DNA from: Pseudomonadales bacterium
GTDB taxonomy: Bacteria; Pseudomonadota; Gammaproteobacteria; Pseudomonadales; Azotimanducaceae
Assembly: GCA_016779565.1 (NCBI GenBank)
Contig: JADHNJ010000003.1
Span: 1-64,000, forward strand
Reading direction: 5' to 3'
DNA: 64,000 bases
The number at the start of each line of letters is the position of its first letter. Within the stretch, counting starts at the first letter, position 1. The position numbers and the translations under genes were made by a program. A model generated the notes under the pieces. It saw nothing but the letters and a program-made list of their open reading frames with translations, did no database searches and had not been told where the DNA came from. Below are positions 19,676 to 29,106 of the stretch, in pieces.

Positions 19676-21478
19676 TTACTGGCCTCTCATAAACAGGCTA
19701 TCAAGATCAGCAATGGTCAGCTGAAACCAAGTCGGCCGGCCATGATTACATTGCCCACTACGTTCGGTTGCTTCCATATCTCGAAGTAACGCATTCATTT
19801 CAGGAATTGATAACCGACGGTTAGCCCTGACAGACCCATGACAGGCCATGGTGGACAGCAACTCATCCCGATCATTGTCTATCCTATTACTCATGCCGAA
19901 CTCCAGAAAGTCTGCAAGCACGTCCCGAACCAGCGCTTCGGGATTGTCTCGGCTGAGCATCGCGGGCACGCCTCGAATCACAATACTTTCCGCCGATGCG
20001 ATCTCAAGTTGTAAACCAAGCGCTTGCAACTGTTCGCCCTCATCGACAACCAGCGCTACCTCACGCTCACTGAGGGACACACTTACAGGCACGAGTAAAG
20101 GCTGCGTCCTCAGGTCATCCATATCTATAGCTGCTTTGAGCCGCTCATAGGTGATACGTTCATGGGCAGCATGCATATCGACAGCAACTAAGCCGGCGGC
20201 ATTTTGCGCAAGAATATAGATGCCATGTAATTGTGCTAGGGCATACCCGAGGGGCGGGATCTCACCGTCTTGATTCGATATATCAAGGGTCTGAGTATCC
20301 AAGCGAGTGCTCGTCCAATTACCAGGCATCCGGCCGCCCTGAGACAACCCGCCAGACCCTTGGCTCAATCGACTAAAGGCCATATTGTGTTGCACAAATC
20401 CCGGTGCTTGTTCGGTTATTGCCAATTCTTGCCCGCTCGAACCGGTTGAGTCACCGGCTCGGCCCAATTGTGCCTCTGGCCGCACCGACGCTAAAACATG
20501 GTGAATCGTACGGTAAATCAGGTCATGAACACCGCGGCTTTCGCGAAATCGCACCTCATGCTTGGTGGGGTGCACATTCACGTCAACTAGCTTTGGATCA
20601 AGCTCTAAGAAAATGGCATAGACCGGATGCCTGCCATGAAACAAAACATCCTGATACCCTTGCCGGACCGCATGACTTGAGACTTTATCTCTAATGCATC
20701 GATGATTGACAAAGAAATACTGCTGGTCAGCCTGACTTCTTGAATAAGTTGGCAACGAGATCCAACCTTTTAAACGCATGCCACCGTGAGCCTCTTCGAA
20801 ATATAGGGCTTGGTCTATAAAATCCTGCCCAAAAATCGCTTTTATTCGCTGCCGTTCGTCAGCGCTATCGGTGACGGCCGGGAACTGACGATAAGACTTG
20901 CCGTTGTGGGCGACCATAAAGGCAATACCCGGATGGCTTAAGCTCATTTTTCGAATGACGTCATCGATTCGTGATAATTCGGTTTTTTCAGTCCGCAAAA
21001 ACTTTCGTCGAGCCGGCGTATTGAAAAATAAATCTCTGACCTCTACGGTTGTGCCTTGACTATGAGGTGCAGGCGCAAGACTTGAAATCATCTCCTCTCC
21101 AGCTACCTGAACCGCGAAACCGGATTTTCCTTGATCCGCGTTTGAGGTCATCACCAACTTTGATACCGATGCTATCGAAGCTAGGGCCTCGCCTCTAAAA
21201 CCTAGAGAGGCAATACCCTCCAAATCACTTTCTGCTTGAATTTTCGAAGTGGCATGTCGAGACAACGCCAACGCGAGTTCAGCCTCAGGAATACCGCCGC
21301 CATTGTCTTTGACCCGAATTAATTTGGTGCCGCCATTCTCTAACGTTGCTTCTATTCGGGTTGCACCCGCATCGATGGCATTTTCAAGCAACTCTTTTAC
21401 CACTGATGCAGGCCGCTCAACCACCTCACCAGCAGCGATCTGATTAGCTAACCGATTTGATAACTTTTGGATGCGCAT
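19676..21478 (-). CDS. mutL: DNA mismatch repair protein MutL, with endonuclease motif
   Basis: A 600-aa mismatch-repair coordinator. The N-terminal GHKL ATPase has DNGGGI at 58-63, GFRGEAL at 93-99 and NVHPTKHEVRF near 301. A low-complexity linker spans about 340-400. The C-terminal dimerisation domain carries DMHAAHERITYE at 434-445, which fits the metal-binding DQHA(x)2E(x)4E endonuclease motif, plus ACHGSVRA and CNHGRPT. This is the nicking type of MutL found where MutH is absent, unlike E. coli MutL. I start it at ATG 21478, overlapping the upstream amidase stop by 1 nt (TGATG). Confidence 0.96.
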   Translation of the reverse strand: MRIQKLSNRLANQIAAGEVVERPASVVKELLENAIDAGATRIEATLENGGTKLIRVKDNGGGIPEAELALALSRHATSKIQAESDLEGIASLGFRGEALASIASVSKLVMTSNADQGKSGFAVQVAGEEMISSLAPAPHSQGTTVEVRDLFFNTPARRKFLRTEKTELSRIDDVIRKMSLSHPGIAFMVAHNGKSYRQFPAVTDSADERQRIKAIFGQDFIDQALYFEEAHGGMRLKGWISLPTYSRSQADQQYFFVNHRCIRDKVSSHAVRQGYQDVLFHGRHPVYAIFLELDPKLVDVNVHPTKHEVRFRESRGVHDLIYRTIHHVLASVRPEAQLGRAGDSTGSSGQELAITEQAPGFVQHNMAFSRLSQGSGGLSQGGRMPGNWTSTRLDTQTLDISNQDGEIPPLGYALAQLHGIYILAQNAAGLVAVDMHAAHERITYERLKAAIDMDDLRTQPLLVPVSVSLSEREVALVVDEGEQLQALGLQLEIASAESIVIRGVPAMLSRDNPEALVRDVLADFLEFGMSNRIDNDRDELLSTMACHGSVRANRRLSIPEMNALLRDMEATERSGQCNHGRPTWFQLTIADLDSLFMRGQ

Positions 21479-22833
21479 CAAGAACGCCCTGGTATTTTTA
21501 AGACTTGGCCAACCTTCAGACGATCATTTTTTAGGGCATTGGTTGTTTTTAAAGCTTTTTGCGAGACCCGAAACCGAACGGCAATTTCTGACAAGGTGTC
21601 TCCACCTTGAATTGTGTAGTCTATCATTTTTTGGCCCTGGCTAACTTGAGCCGCAAAAGCAGTCCCTTCCGGGGGTCTCGTTGAGAAATATTGATACACC
21701 CCATCAAATATGGCTTGAGCCATCTGATTTTGATGCCGCGAGCTACGCAATTTTTTTGCTTCACCAGGATTTGAGATAAAACCTGTCTCAATCAAAATCG
21801 AGGGGATGTCCGGGGATTTAAGAACGATAAAAGAGGCTTGCTCTACTCGTTTTTTATGCAATTTGTTAATTGGCGCAATCGCATCAAGCACCGCTTGCCC
21901 CATCTCTAAGCTAGCACCCAAACTGGCAGTCATCGACAAATCTAAAAGCACACTGGCAAGCACATCATCCTTGTCGTCTAAGCTCACACTCCCGACCCCC
22001 CCGATGAGGTCGGCCCGATTCTCTTTTTCTGCGATCCATCGGGCGGTTTCACTGGTGGCGCCGCGCTCAGAAATGGCAAACACCGAGGCCCCACTCGCAT
22101 CGGGTGTCTTCCAAGCATCCGCATGAATCGATAGGAACGCATCAGCTTGTCGCTCGCGGGCGAGATCGGTCCTTTTCCTATGCGCTAAGTAATAATCTCC
22201 GCCACGGGTTAATACCGCTTTAAAACCCGGTTCGGCATTAATTTTTTTAGCCAATACTTTAGCGATCGCCAAAACCACCGTTTTTTCATAGGTGCGCCCA
22301 GGCCCTATCGCACCGGGATCATCGCCGCCATGACCTGGATCGATGGCAATAACAATGTCTCTTAGCGATCTTGCAGCAACTGGCGGTGGCGCCGCGGCAG
22401 GCGCGTTCTTGCCTTGGGGAAACAGATCTACCACCAAACGGTTCCCGTATTGAGCCACTGGTTTAAGGAGAAAACTACGAGGTTTTACTGCGTCACTAAG
22501 TTCTAACACAACCCGCAAATCAGCTTGCTTAGCGGAGGAGAAGCGAATCTTATCGATATCAGTGTCGCTTAGGTCGGAAGCTCTCCATCGCTGTTTTCGC
22601 GGTGCAGGTTTCAGCGCAGTTGCGGGCATGTCGATGACCAAGCGACGAGGGTTTTCAAGAAGGAAGAGCGTGTGCTCGATGGGTTCTGAGATATCAAATA
22701 CTAAGCGTGTTTTTTCAGGAGCGGCGTGGATCCGAATATTTTCGACGGCGCTTGTGGCAGCAGCTATCGAAGTAAAACTCGCTAATACCGCAGCTAAAAC
22801 CCAATTGATCATTAGATAGCGCCTGAGACTCAT
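21478..22833 (-). CDS. amiC: N-acetylmuramoyl-L-alanine amidase with AMIN and LysM domains
   Basis: A 451-aa exported cell-wall amidase that splits septal peptidoglycan during daughter-cell separation. An N-terminal signal peptide covers about 1-28. An AMIN domain (about 32-140) is followed by an alanine/proline linker and the Amidase_3 domain (IDPGHGGDDPGA near 165, E183, FLSIHADA, ILIETGFISN supplying zinc ligands and the catalytic Glu). A single LysM repeat lies at about 403-450. The AmiB/AmiC subtype cannot be told apart firmly. The start ATG 22833 overlaps the tsaE stop as ATGA. Neighbouring mutL and tsaE match E. coli amiB context. Confidence 0.92.
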   Translation of the reverse strand: MSLRRYLMINWVLAAVLASFTSIAAATSAVENIRIHAAPEKTRLVFDISEPIEHTLFLLENPRRLVIDMPATALKPAPRKQRWRASDLSDTDIDKIRFSSAKQADLRVVLELSDAVKPRSFLLKPVAQYGNRLVVDLFPQGKNAPAAAPPPVAARSLRDIVIAIDPGHGGDDPGAIGPGRTYEKTVVLAIAKVLAKKINAEPGFKAVLTRGGDYYLAHRKRTDLARERQADAFLSIHADAWKTPDASGASVFAISERGATSETARWIAEKENRADLIGGVGSVSLDDKDDVLASVLLDLSMTASLGASLEMGQAVLDAIAPINKLHKKRVEQASFIVLKSPDIPSILIETGFISNPGEAKKLRSSRHQNQMAQAIFDGVYQYFSTRPPEGTAFAAQVSQGQKMIDYTIQGGDTLSEIAVRFRVSQKALKTTNALKNDRLKVGQVLKIPGRS

Positions 22834-23291
22834 AGCCACTCAGCCAATCTTTTCACCGCTTGCTCGCCTTTCGTCGATCGCGCATGCACTGCCACTTGCC
22901 GACACTCTTCCGTCTGAACGGTCATCGTTAATTCCAAGTCAGGTGCCATTAAGCACCCTACCCCGCGCTCTGGCCACTCAATCAGGCACAAGGATTCTGC
23001 AGTAAAGTAATCTTCCACACCAAGATACTCTAACTCGTCAGGATGAGCGAGTCTGTAGAGATCGAAATGATAGACTGAGGCCTCGGCCAATTCATAGGGT
23101 TCGACCAGGGTAAACGTGGGGCTTTTGACAGCGCCCTGATAGCCCAATCCTCTCAACAATCCCCGGCAAAGCGTTGTCTTGCCAGCCCCAAGGGTACCGT
23201 TTAAAAAAACAACCCCTCGCTGATCTAGCGCGCGCCCTAATTTACGACCAAACTCAGCAGTCGCTTCAGGGCTTATCAGAGTAGTATTCAT
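22830..23291 (-). CDS. tsaE: tRNA t6A biosynthesis ATPase TsaE
   Basis: A 153-aa P-loop ATPase that works with TsaB, TsaC and TsaD in forming t6A37 on ANN-decoding tRNAs. Walker A GTLGAGKTT lies at 32-40. The family segments VKSPTFTLVEPY and HFDLYRL are present, followed by LIEWPERG. The start ATG 23291 overlaps the nnr stop by one base (TGATG). The end overlaps the amidase start by 4 nt, so the three genes are probably translationally coupled. Confidence 0.95.
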   Translation of the reverse strand: MNTTLISPEATAEFGRKLGRALDQRGVVFLNGTLGAGKTTLCRGLLRGLGYQGAVKSPTFTLVEPYELAEASVYHFDLYRLAHPDELEYLGVEDYFTAESLCLIEWPERGVGCLMAPDLELTMTVQTEECRQVAVHARSTKGEQAVKRLAEWL

Positions 23292-24751
23292 CAAAGATTA
23301 CCTGCCAACGAATGCGGGATCTCATCGATGACGTCCCTGGCGAGTAAGCCCACCTCTCCGAATTTTTGGTTGGCCATCAAACCTGCCTGACTATGATGCG
23401 CCACACCTAAGCTTGCGGCATCAAACAAGGAGTGCCCCTGAGCCACTAGCGCACCAATCATGCCCGCCAACACATCTCCAGTACCGCCTGTCGCTAGGCC
23501 TGGGTTCGGATAGATGTTGATGCCAACTTTTGATTCGGATCCGACTAAGGTTTCAGCGCCCTTTAGCACAACAACGCTCGGATGCACCGCCTGTAACGCG
23601 GACAAAACAGCAAGCCGGTCCTCTGAGACGTCTTGTTGACCTAGCAACCTAGCCGCCTCCTTCGGGTGGGGTGTCAACACGACGTTCGATCTCGGAAGGG
23701 CGGTTCCGGCCTGAAGATTGAGCGCGTCAGCATCTAGAACCGTTGGTTTCGAGGACCTTAAAACCTGATTGAGCAAGTTTCGAGCCCACTCGTCTTGACC
23801 CAAACCTGGACCAATCACAACTGCATGACATTTTTCCAATAACGCTTCGATGTTTGTGTTGAAGTCGGCGGCACTAAACATCGCTTCTGGACACCTTGCG
23901 AGCATACTCGAACGATGCGCCGCTTGACTGATGACTGACACTAACCCGGCACCGCTGCGAAGCGCTGCCTCGGTTGCTAATAGACACGCGCCACCAAATC
24001 CATTGTTACCGCCAATGATCAACACATGACCGAACTGACCTTTATGAGCAGACGCTGGCCGTTTGGGCAAAGGCTTGCTGGTCAACACTTGAACAGACTC
24101 GGCAGAATATTGATCGATAAGCGCGTCAGGCACACCAAGGTCAGCCAGCACAATCTCGCCTGCATTCGCCTGCCCGACACCGTGATAAAGACCCAATTTT
24201 GGTACCAAAAAAGTGATCGTTAGCGTGGCTTGTATGCATACCCCGTCGCTCAGCCCTGAATCCGGATGCAATCCGCTTGGCAAATCTAGCGCGACGACAG
24301 GACCGTCGGAGCAATTGATTAAACGGATGAGCGATCGATATTCAGCTCTTAAGGGAAAACGAAAGCCCACGCCCAGCAACGCATCAACTACCAACGTCTC
24401 GGCATCTATCTGATCAGGAGGGCTGATAAAGCTCGCCTGACTGGCCTTACAAGCTGTTAATGCTCGGTGACTGGCCGGCGAGAATTTTTCTGAACCCGCA
24501 ACCAAAACAACGTTAACGGACCAGCCACGATCGGCTAACATTGTCGCTACCAGTAAACCATCGCCAGCATTGTTGCCTGTACCGCACACAATCAATGCCT
24601 TCGAATAGCCGTCGAGCCGCGTCGATATCTCGGCTAAAACGCTACGCGCTGCAAGCTTCATCAATGCATAACTATCGAGCCCACTATCTTTTGAATAGTG
24701 CGCATCAATCGCCTTTACCGCTGCCGCAAGATAGAGTTTCGACGGTATCAT
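23291..24751 (-). CDS. nnr: Bifunctional NAD(P)H-hydrate epimerase / ADP-dependent dehydratase
   Basis: A 486-aa repair enzyme for hydrated NADH and NADPH. The N-terminal YjeF_N epimerase (about 1-215) contains CGTGNNAGDGLLVA and DALLGVGF. The C-terminal ribokinase-like dehydratase (about 220-486) contains GHVLIIGG, VIGPGLGQ, VLDADALN, LTPHPKEAARLL and ATGGTGDVLAGMIG. Both halves look intact. It is the first gene of the nnr-tsaE-amidase-mutL-miaA run and is divergent from queG with only 46 nt between the starts. Confidence 0.96.
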   Translation of the reverse strand: MIPSKLYLAAAVKAIDAHYSKDSGLDSYALMKLAARSVLAEISTRLDGYSKALIVCGTGNNAGDGLLVATMLADRGWSVNVVLVAGSEKFSPASHRALTACKASQASFISPPDQIDAETLVVDALLGVGFRFPLRAEYRSLIRLINCSDGPVVALDLPSGLHPDSGLSDGVCIQATLTITFLVPKLGLYHGVGQANAGEIVLADLGVPDALIDQYSAESVQVLTSKPLPKRPASAHKGQFGHVLIIGGNNGFGGACLLATEAALRSGAGLVSVISQAAHRSSMLARCPEAMFSAADFNTNIEALLEKCHAVVIGPGLGQDEWARNLLNQVLRSSKPTVLDADALNLQAGTALPRSNVVLTPHPKEAARLLGQQDVSEDRLAVLSALQAVHPSVVVLKGAETLVGSESKVGINIYPNPGLATGGTGDVLAGMIGALVAQGHSLFDAASLGVAHHSQAGLMANQKFGEVGLLARDVIDEIPHSLAGNL

Positions 24752-24797
24752 AGGGGCCCTGATAAACTTGCTCTAATGATTATAACCAAACCCGCAC

Positions 24798-25898
24798 ATG
24801 GAATTATTCATGTCACTAAGGACGCTACAGGACGACATCTCCCACTGGGCCAATGACCTGGGTTTTTCTGCCGTGGGGTACGTTACCCTCGGGCCAAGCG
24901 ATCACGAACAACATCTAAAGCATTGGCTTAGCCAAGAATATCACGGCAGCATGGCCTATATGGCCCAGAACATGAACTTGAGGGTCGAGCCATCAGGCCT
25001 ACTGCCCGGCGCCTTGACTGCCATTACCGTTCGTATGGACTATCTCACCCAAGCCCGAATGGCGCCCGCCCAAGCCGCGCTCATAAATCCCCGCCAGGGC
25101 TATATTGCACAATATGCGCTTGGGCGTGATTACCATAAGGTTATTCGCCAGAAGCTCAAGAAACTTGCCGAGAAAATTAACGCCGCCACAACTGACCTAC
25201 CAAACGGGCCCTTCATCAGCAGAGCATGCACCGATAGTGCACCAATTTTGGAAAAACGTCTCGCAGAACAATCTGGATTGGGCTGGATCGGAAAGAACAC
25301 ATTGCTCAATGATAAGCAACGAGGCTCTTGGTGCGTCATTGGCGAACTACTTACGAACTTACCTTTTTCGGAGGTTAAACCCGAGAGCGATAACCATTGC
25401 GGCAGCTGCCAGCGCTGTCTTGATATTTGCCCCACTAAAGCCTTTGTTGGGCCCTACCAGCTAGACGCTAGACGTTGCATATCTTACTTAACAATCGAGT
25501 CAAAAGCGGCTATTCCGCTCGAATTCCGCGCTGCGATCGGCAATAGAATCTTTGGTTGCGATGACTGCCAGCTGGTCTGTCCCTGGAATAAATTTGCCGC
25601 CCATCAGATCGATCAAGATTTTTCGGCACGGGCGCAATTTAAGTCCCGCTCTTTACTTGAATTGCTGTCTTGGACCGAAGCTGAATTTCTTACCAATACC
25701 GAGGGATCTCCGATTCGTCGGACTGGCTTTGAGGGATGGCGGCGCAATATCGCGGTAGCCTTAGGCAATGCGCCTTATGATGAAAACATCGTCAATGCTC
25801 TGGAATCGGTTAGGTCCGACGCCAGCGACCTGGTGCGGGAGCATATTGATTGGGCTTTGACAAGGCAAATGCAAAAACAAACAGGCTTTAAATCTTAA
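24798..25898 (+). CDS. queG: Epoxyqueuosine reductase QueG
   Basis: A 366-aa cobalamin- and iron-sulfur-dependent enzyme that reduces epoxyqueuosine to queuosine in tRNA. It has the catalytic ACTDSAPI segment near 144-150 and GWIGKNTLL at 162-170. Two [4Fe-4S] motifs follow: C201, C204, C207, C211 and C254, C257, C261 with C227 as a likely partner. A HEAT-like C-terminal tail completes it. Two ATG starts (24798 and 24810) are possible and neither has a clear Shine-Dalgarno. The 3' end overlaps the convergent orn by 11 nt. Confidence 0.96.
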   Translation: MELFMSLRTLQDDISHWANDLGFSAVGYVTLGPSDHEQHLKHWLSQEYHGSMAYMAQNMNLRVEPSGLLPGALTAITVRMDYLTQARMAPAQAALINPRQGYIAQYALGRDYHKVIRQKLKKLAEKINAATTDLPNGPFISRACTDSAPILEKRLAEQSGLGWIGKNTLLNDKQRGSWCVIGELLTNLPFSEVKPESDNHCGSCQRCLDICPTKAFVGPYQLDARRCISYLTIESKAAIPLEFRAAIGNRIFGCDDCQLVCPWNKFAAHQIDQDFSARAQFKSRSLLELLSWTEAEFLTNTEGSPIRRTGFEGWRRNIAVALGNAPYDENIVNALESVRSDASDLVREHIDWALTRQMQKQTGFKS

Positions 25899-26433
25899 GC
25901 ACGTGCTCGCGATAGACTTTCAATTCATCGATTGATTCACGGATGTCGTCCAACGCTCGATGCTTGCCCTGTTTTATCACTAAGTCCATGATCTCTGGCT
26001 TCCAACGCATGACCAAAACCTTAATCGCGCTAACATCTAGGTTTCGGTAGTGAAAAAACTCACCCAGGATTGGCATGTGCCGATCAATGAATCGACGGTC
26101 TTGGCCGATACTGTTGCCACATAAGGGCGAATCTCTCGGGCCAACATAGTCTTGTAGGAATGCCAAAGTTTCTGCTTCTGCCATTGCCTCAGTCGTCTTC
26201 GACGCCAACACGCGTGCTGTTAGGCCGGATTCTCCGTGATGTTGGGTATTCCATTCGTCCATTTGTGCCATACGCTCTTCAGACTGGTGAATTGTCAAGC
26301 AGGGGCCCTCTGCAATGATATTCAACTGCACATCGGTAACGATGGTTGCCATTTCTAAAATCAGATCATTATCGGGATCTAAACCCGTCATTTCCATATC
26401 GATCCAAACCAGATTATTCGAGTCTACAGCCAT
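25888..26433 (-). CDS. orn: Oligoribonuclease
   Basis: A 181-aa DEDDh 3'-to-5' exonuclease that turns 2-5-nt RNA fragments, including pGpG, into nucleotides. The first metal-binding pair is in [10 protein letters not shown] (D12, E14). The middle DEDD segment [16 protein letters not shown] and the C-terminal [12 protein letters not shown] with His and Asp are present. The start ATG has an AAGGAAG site. It usually lies back to back with rsgA; here no rsgA follows. Confidence 0.97.
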   Translation of the reverse strand: MAVDSNNLVWIDMEMTGLDPDNDLILEMATIVTDVQLNIIAEGPCLTIHQSEERMAQMDEWNTQHHGESGLTARVLASKTTEAMAEAETLAFLQDYVGPRDSPLCGNSIGQDRRFIDRHMPILGEFFHYRNLDVSAIKVLVMRWKPEIMDLVIKQGKHRALDDIRESIDELKVYREHVLKI

Positions 26434-26655
26434 GGGAACTTCCTTTTTGCCTCTATTATTGTTGCAAACCGCGCTTCAAAAATTCTATTTAAACCCGTCT
26501 AAAGCCAAAATACGAGTAACATCAATGCTCAGCAGAGGCCGAATCTGTGATAAAACAATCGCTGCTAAGAGCGCCCAAGGTTACTGATTACAGTACATCT
26601 CGGCCAAGCCACGCAAACTTACAACTGACGCCCTTATGCAATTAACAGGCTTTCT
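26434..26655. other. Intergenic gap between orn and psd, no gene seen
   Basis: This 222-nt divergent gap should contain the orn and psd promoters. I see no frame resembling rsgA or a remnant of it, no tRNA and no strong hairpin. A weak -35/-10 pair for orn (TTGAAG, 15-nt spacer, TAATAG) can be drawn but is not convincing. Confidence 0.5.
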
Positions 26656-27459
26656 ATGACTCGAATCTTTGTTTGGCTGCAATATCTGCTTCCCCAGCAT
26701 TTGCTATCTCGTCTAATCGGATACTTCGCTGCCAGTCAAATAAACTGGCTGAAGCAAGGTCTAATTCGCATTTTTGCAGGTGTCTACCGAGTCGATTGGC
26801 AAATCGCGGCGAGACAGTCACCAAAAGAATTTGTGTCGTTTAACGATTTTTTTACGCGAGAACTTTTGCCCGGCGTGAGACCCATCAGTGGGGCCCTTTG
26901 TTGCCCTGCAGATGGCGTAGTGTCGGCCATGGGCCGAATCACCGCGGGTTGCGCCCTGCAAGCTAAGAACCATCAGTACCCCATAGAGGCCTTACTTGGC
27001 GAGGCATTACCCGAAGCTTTCGTTGACGGCAGTTTTTTGACAATTTATCTAGCGCCCAAGGATTATCATCGCGTGCATTTCCCCGCAGCTGGAACATTAA
27101 CTCATGCCCGGTACGTGCCAGGGGATTTGTTCTCGGTCAACGCTGCGACAACCGAATACGTTCCTGGCCTGTTCACTCGCAATGAGCGACTCGTGCTTCA
27201 TGTGAAAAGCTCGACAAGCCAGTATTACTTAATTTTGGTAGGGGCCATGATCGTAGCAGGCATACAACCTTTTTGGCGGGAAACGCCTTTTGCTGCTCGG
27301 CGCCCTGATGAAAAAGTTTTCATCGAAACGATCGTTGAGCAGGGTCAAGAGGCTGGACGATTCTTACTTGGCTCGACGGCCATCATCATTTCTGACTCTC
27401 GCGAACCGTGGCGCACCAACATGGGAACAACTGTAAAGATGGGTCAGGCGCTCGCCTAA
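26656..27459 (+). CDS. psd: Phosphatidylserine decarboxylase proenzyme
   Basis: A 267-aa membrane-associated enzyme making phosphatidylethanolamine. Self-cleavage occurs at the LGST motif (238-241), with S240 becoming the pyruvoyl group. The N-terminal FNDFFTREL, the CPADGVVS segment, KDYHRVHFPAAG and VGAMIVAGI are conserved. Length fits the bacterial type I family. It stands alone, divergent from orn, and ends 15 nt before the convergent epmA stop. Confidence 0.96.
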   Translation: MTRIFVWLQYLLPQHLLSRLIGYFAASQINWLKQGLIRIFAGVYRVDWQIAARQSPKEFVSFNDFFTRELLPGVRPISGALCCPADGVVSAMGRITAGCALQAKNHQYPIEALLGEALPEAFVDGSFLTIYLAPKDYHRVHFPAAGTLTHARYVPGDLFSVNAATTEYVPGLFTRNERLVLHVKSSTSQYYLILVGAMIVAGIQPFWRETPFAARRPDEKVFIETIVEQGQEAGRFLLGSTAIIISDSREPWRTNMGTTVKMGQALA

Positions 27460-27474
27460 GCTATAGACAAGAAA

Positions 27475-28443
27475 CTACAAAGACAACTGAACTTCGGCGA
27501 GCTGGTGCTTTTCAAGCCAGACCATCAGCAGACGATCGAAACCTAGCGCAACACCAGCGCAGGCGGGCATCCTAGCACTGGCGTTAACAAAAGCTTTATC
27601 GATCTCAATATGAGACAACCCTCGACGCTTCCGCTGTTCGTTGGCAAGCGCGCCACGGTGGTTGATCTCCACCACATCTCTTAGCTCCTCATAGCCGTTG
27701 GCAAGTTCTACACCCTGCCAATACAGTTCAAACCGACTCGCTGTTTGGCGATCGTTATCAATGACAGCCAGCGCAGACTGGCATAAAGGAAATTCTGTTA
27801 AGAAATAAACGGGCGGTAGGGTCGGTTCTAGCACTTGCTTAAAAAGGAAATCTAAACAATCAGACTTAAACAAACTGTCGTCAATAAATACTAGGTGTTC
27901 AACATCAACGTCTTCGGATCGTACCATTTCCCAAAGCGCGGCCGACGACAAGTCGTCTGGTTTTTCATTGAAGGTTTCAATAAAAATTTGTTGGAATGAC
28001 ACCTTTGGAATTCCAGCCTTTCGGCATTCAGCCCATAGCGACGGTGGCTCAGGTAACGCATCGAGCAGCTGCTCAACTTCTTCCATTAGGTCGACCAACG
28101 AAAAGTCTGGTCGATACCATTCAAGCATTAAAAACTCTGGATTGTGGTTTCGCCCAATATCCCCTGCCCGAAACGCTGGAGTGATCTCAAACACAGGTTG
28201 ACGGTATTCTGCAAGCACACGCTTTAGGGCATATTCAGGCGATGTCTGGAGGAATTGCTGGCCCTGATCTGTTGCGACAACGAAGCTCGCCAAATGTGGA
28301 TCGAAGGATGCCGCTGAATACAAGCTCGGCGTTGTCACTTCGGTGACATGGCGTGCTTCAAAAAAACCTCTTATTTCACTAAGTATTTGGCTGCGACGGA
28401 TGATCACGTCCCAGGCCGGCATTTTAGTAGACGCCGTTTTCAA
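27475..28443 (-). CDS. epmA: EF-P--(R)-beta-lysine ligase EpmA
   Basis: A 322-aa LysRS-like catalytic domain without the anticodon-binding domain. It attaches (R)-beta-lysine to the conserved lysine of EF-P. Class II synthetase motifs are visible: motif 2 in EITPAFRAGDIGRNHNPEFLMLEW (about 95-118) and motif 3 in GVALGFDRLLM near the C-terminus. It lies 2 nt downstream of efp, so substrate and modifier are made together. EpmB, which makes beta-lysine, is not in the window. Confidence 0.96.
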   Translation of the reverse strand: MKTASTKMPAWDVIIRRSQILSEIRGFFEARHVTEVTTPSLYSAASFDPHLASFVVATDQGQQFLQTSPEYALKRVLAEYRQPVFEITPAFRAGDIGRNHNPEFLMLEWYRPDFSLVDLMEEVEQLLDALPEPPSLWAECRKAGIPKVSFQQIFIETFNEKPDDLSSAALWEMVRSEDVDVEHLVFIDDSLFKSDCLDFLFKQVLEPTLPPVYFLTEFPLCQSALAVIDNDRQTASRFELYWQGVELANGYEELRDVVEINHRGALANEQRKRRGLSHIEIDKAFVNASARMPACAGVALGFDRLLMVWLEKHQLAEVQLSL

Positions 28444-28445
28444 AA

Positions 28446-29021
28446 TTAATTGCTTTTACTTCTGCCTTGATATTCTCCCGTCCGAGTGTCGACTCGAATC
28501 TGCTCACCTATATTGATAAACAGCGGCACTTTAACCACCGCGCCGGTTGTTAATGTTGCAGGTTTAGAGCCACCAGTTGCAGTATCGCCTTTCAAACCTG
28601 GGTCTGTTTCAACGATTTCAAGGTCAACAAAATTTGGCGCTTGAACAAGGATTGGCACATCGTTCCACAATGTGACTGTGCAACGACTATTTTCTTTGAG
28701 CCAATTCATAGCATCCGCTACCGCCGTTTTGTCAGCTGCAATCTGCTCAAAACTGTCGTCGGTTTTCATGAAGTGCCAATACTCGCCGTCGGAGTACATG
28801 TACTCCATCTCATATTCCATCACGTCGGCGCCTTCTAGGCTTTCCCCTGACTTAAACGTTCGCTCCCAGACGCGACCAGTCTTTAGGTTTTTCAATCGCA
28901 CCCGATTAAAGGCCTGGCCTTTGCCCGGTTTAACAAACTCATTCTCTACAATGCTACAAGGATCGCCCTCAAGCAGCACTTTGAGCCCTGACTTAAATTC
29001 ATTGGTCGAAAAAGTACCCAT
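28446..29021 (-). CDS. efp: Elongation factor P
   Basis: A 191-aa three-domain tRNA-mimic that relieves ribosome stalling at polyproline. The KOW-like N domain carries the modification loop VKPGKGQAF with lysine at position 34, the beta-lysylation site of the E. coli type. Two OB domains follow, ending in the [10 protein letters not shown] tail. The start ATG has an AGAGGA site. It forms a two-gene operon with epmA. Confidence 0.97.
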   Translation of the reverse strand: MGTFSTNEFKSGLKVLLEGDPCSIVENEFVKPGKGQAFNRVRLKNLKTGRVWERTFKSGESLEGADVMEYEMEYMYSDGEYWHFMKTDDSFEQIAADKTAVADAMNWLKENSRCTVTLWNDVPILVQAPNFVDLEIVETDPGLKGDTATGGSKPATLTTGAVVKVPLFINIGEQIRVDTRTGEYQGRSKSN

Positions 29022-29106
29022 ACAGTCCTCTTTTTATTCCCGCGGTTATGTGCTCTCGGCTCGCTAGTTTACCGAGATTCCTGGTGTTAAGGCTAATTCA
29101 CTCGAC

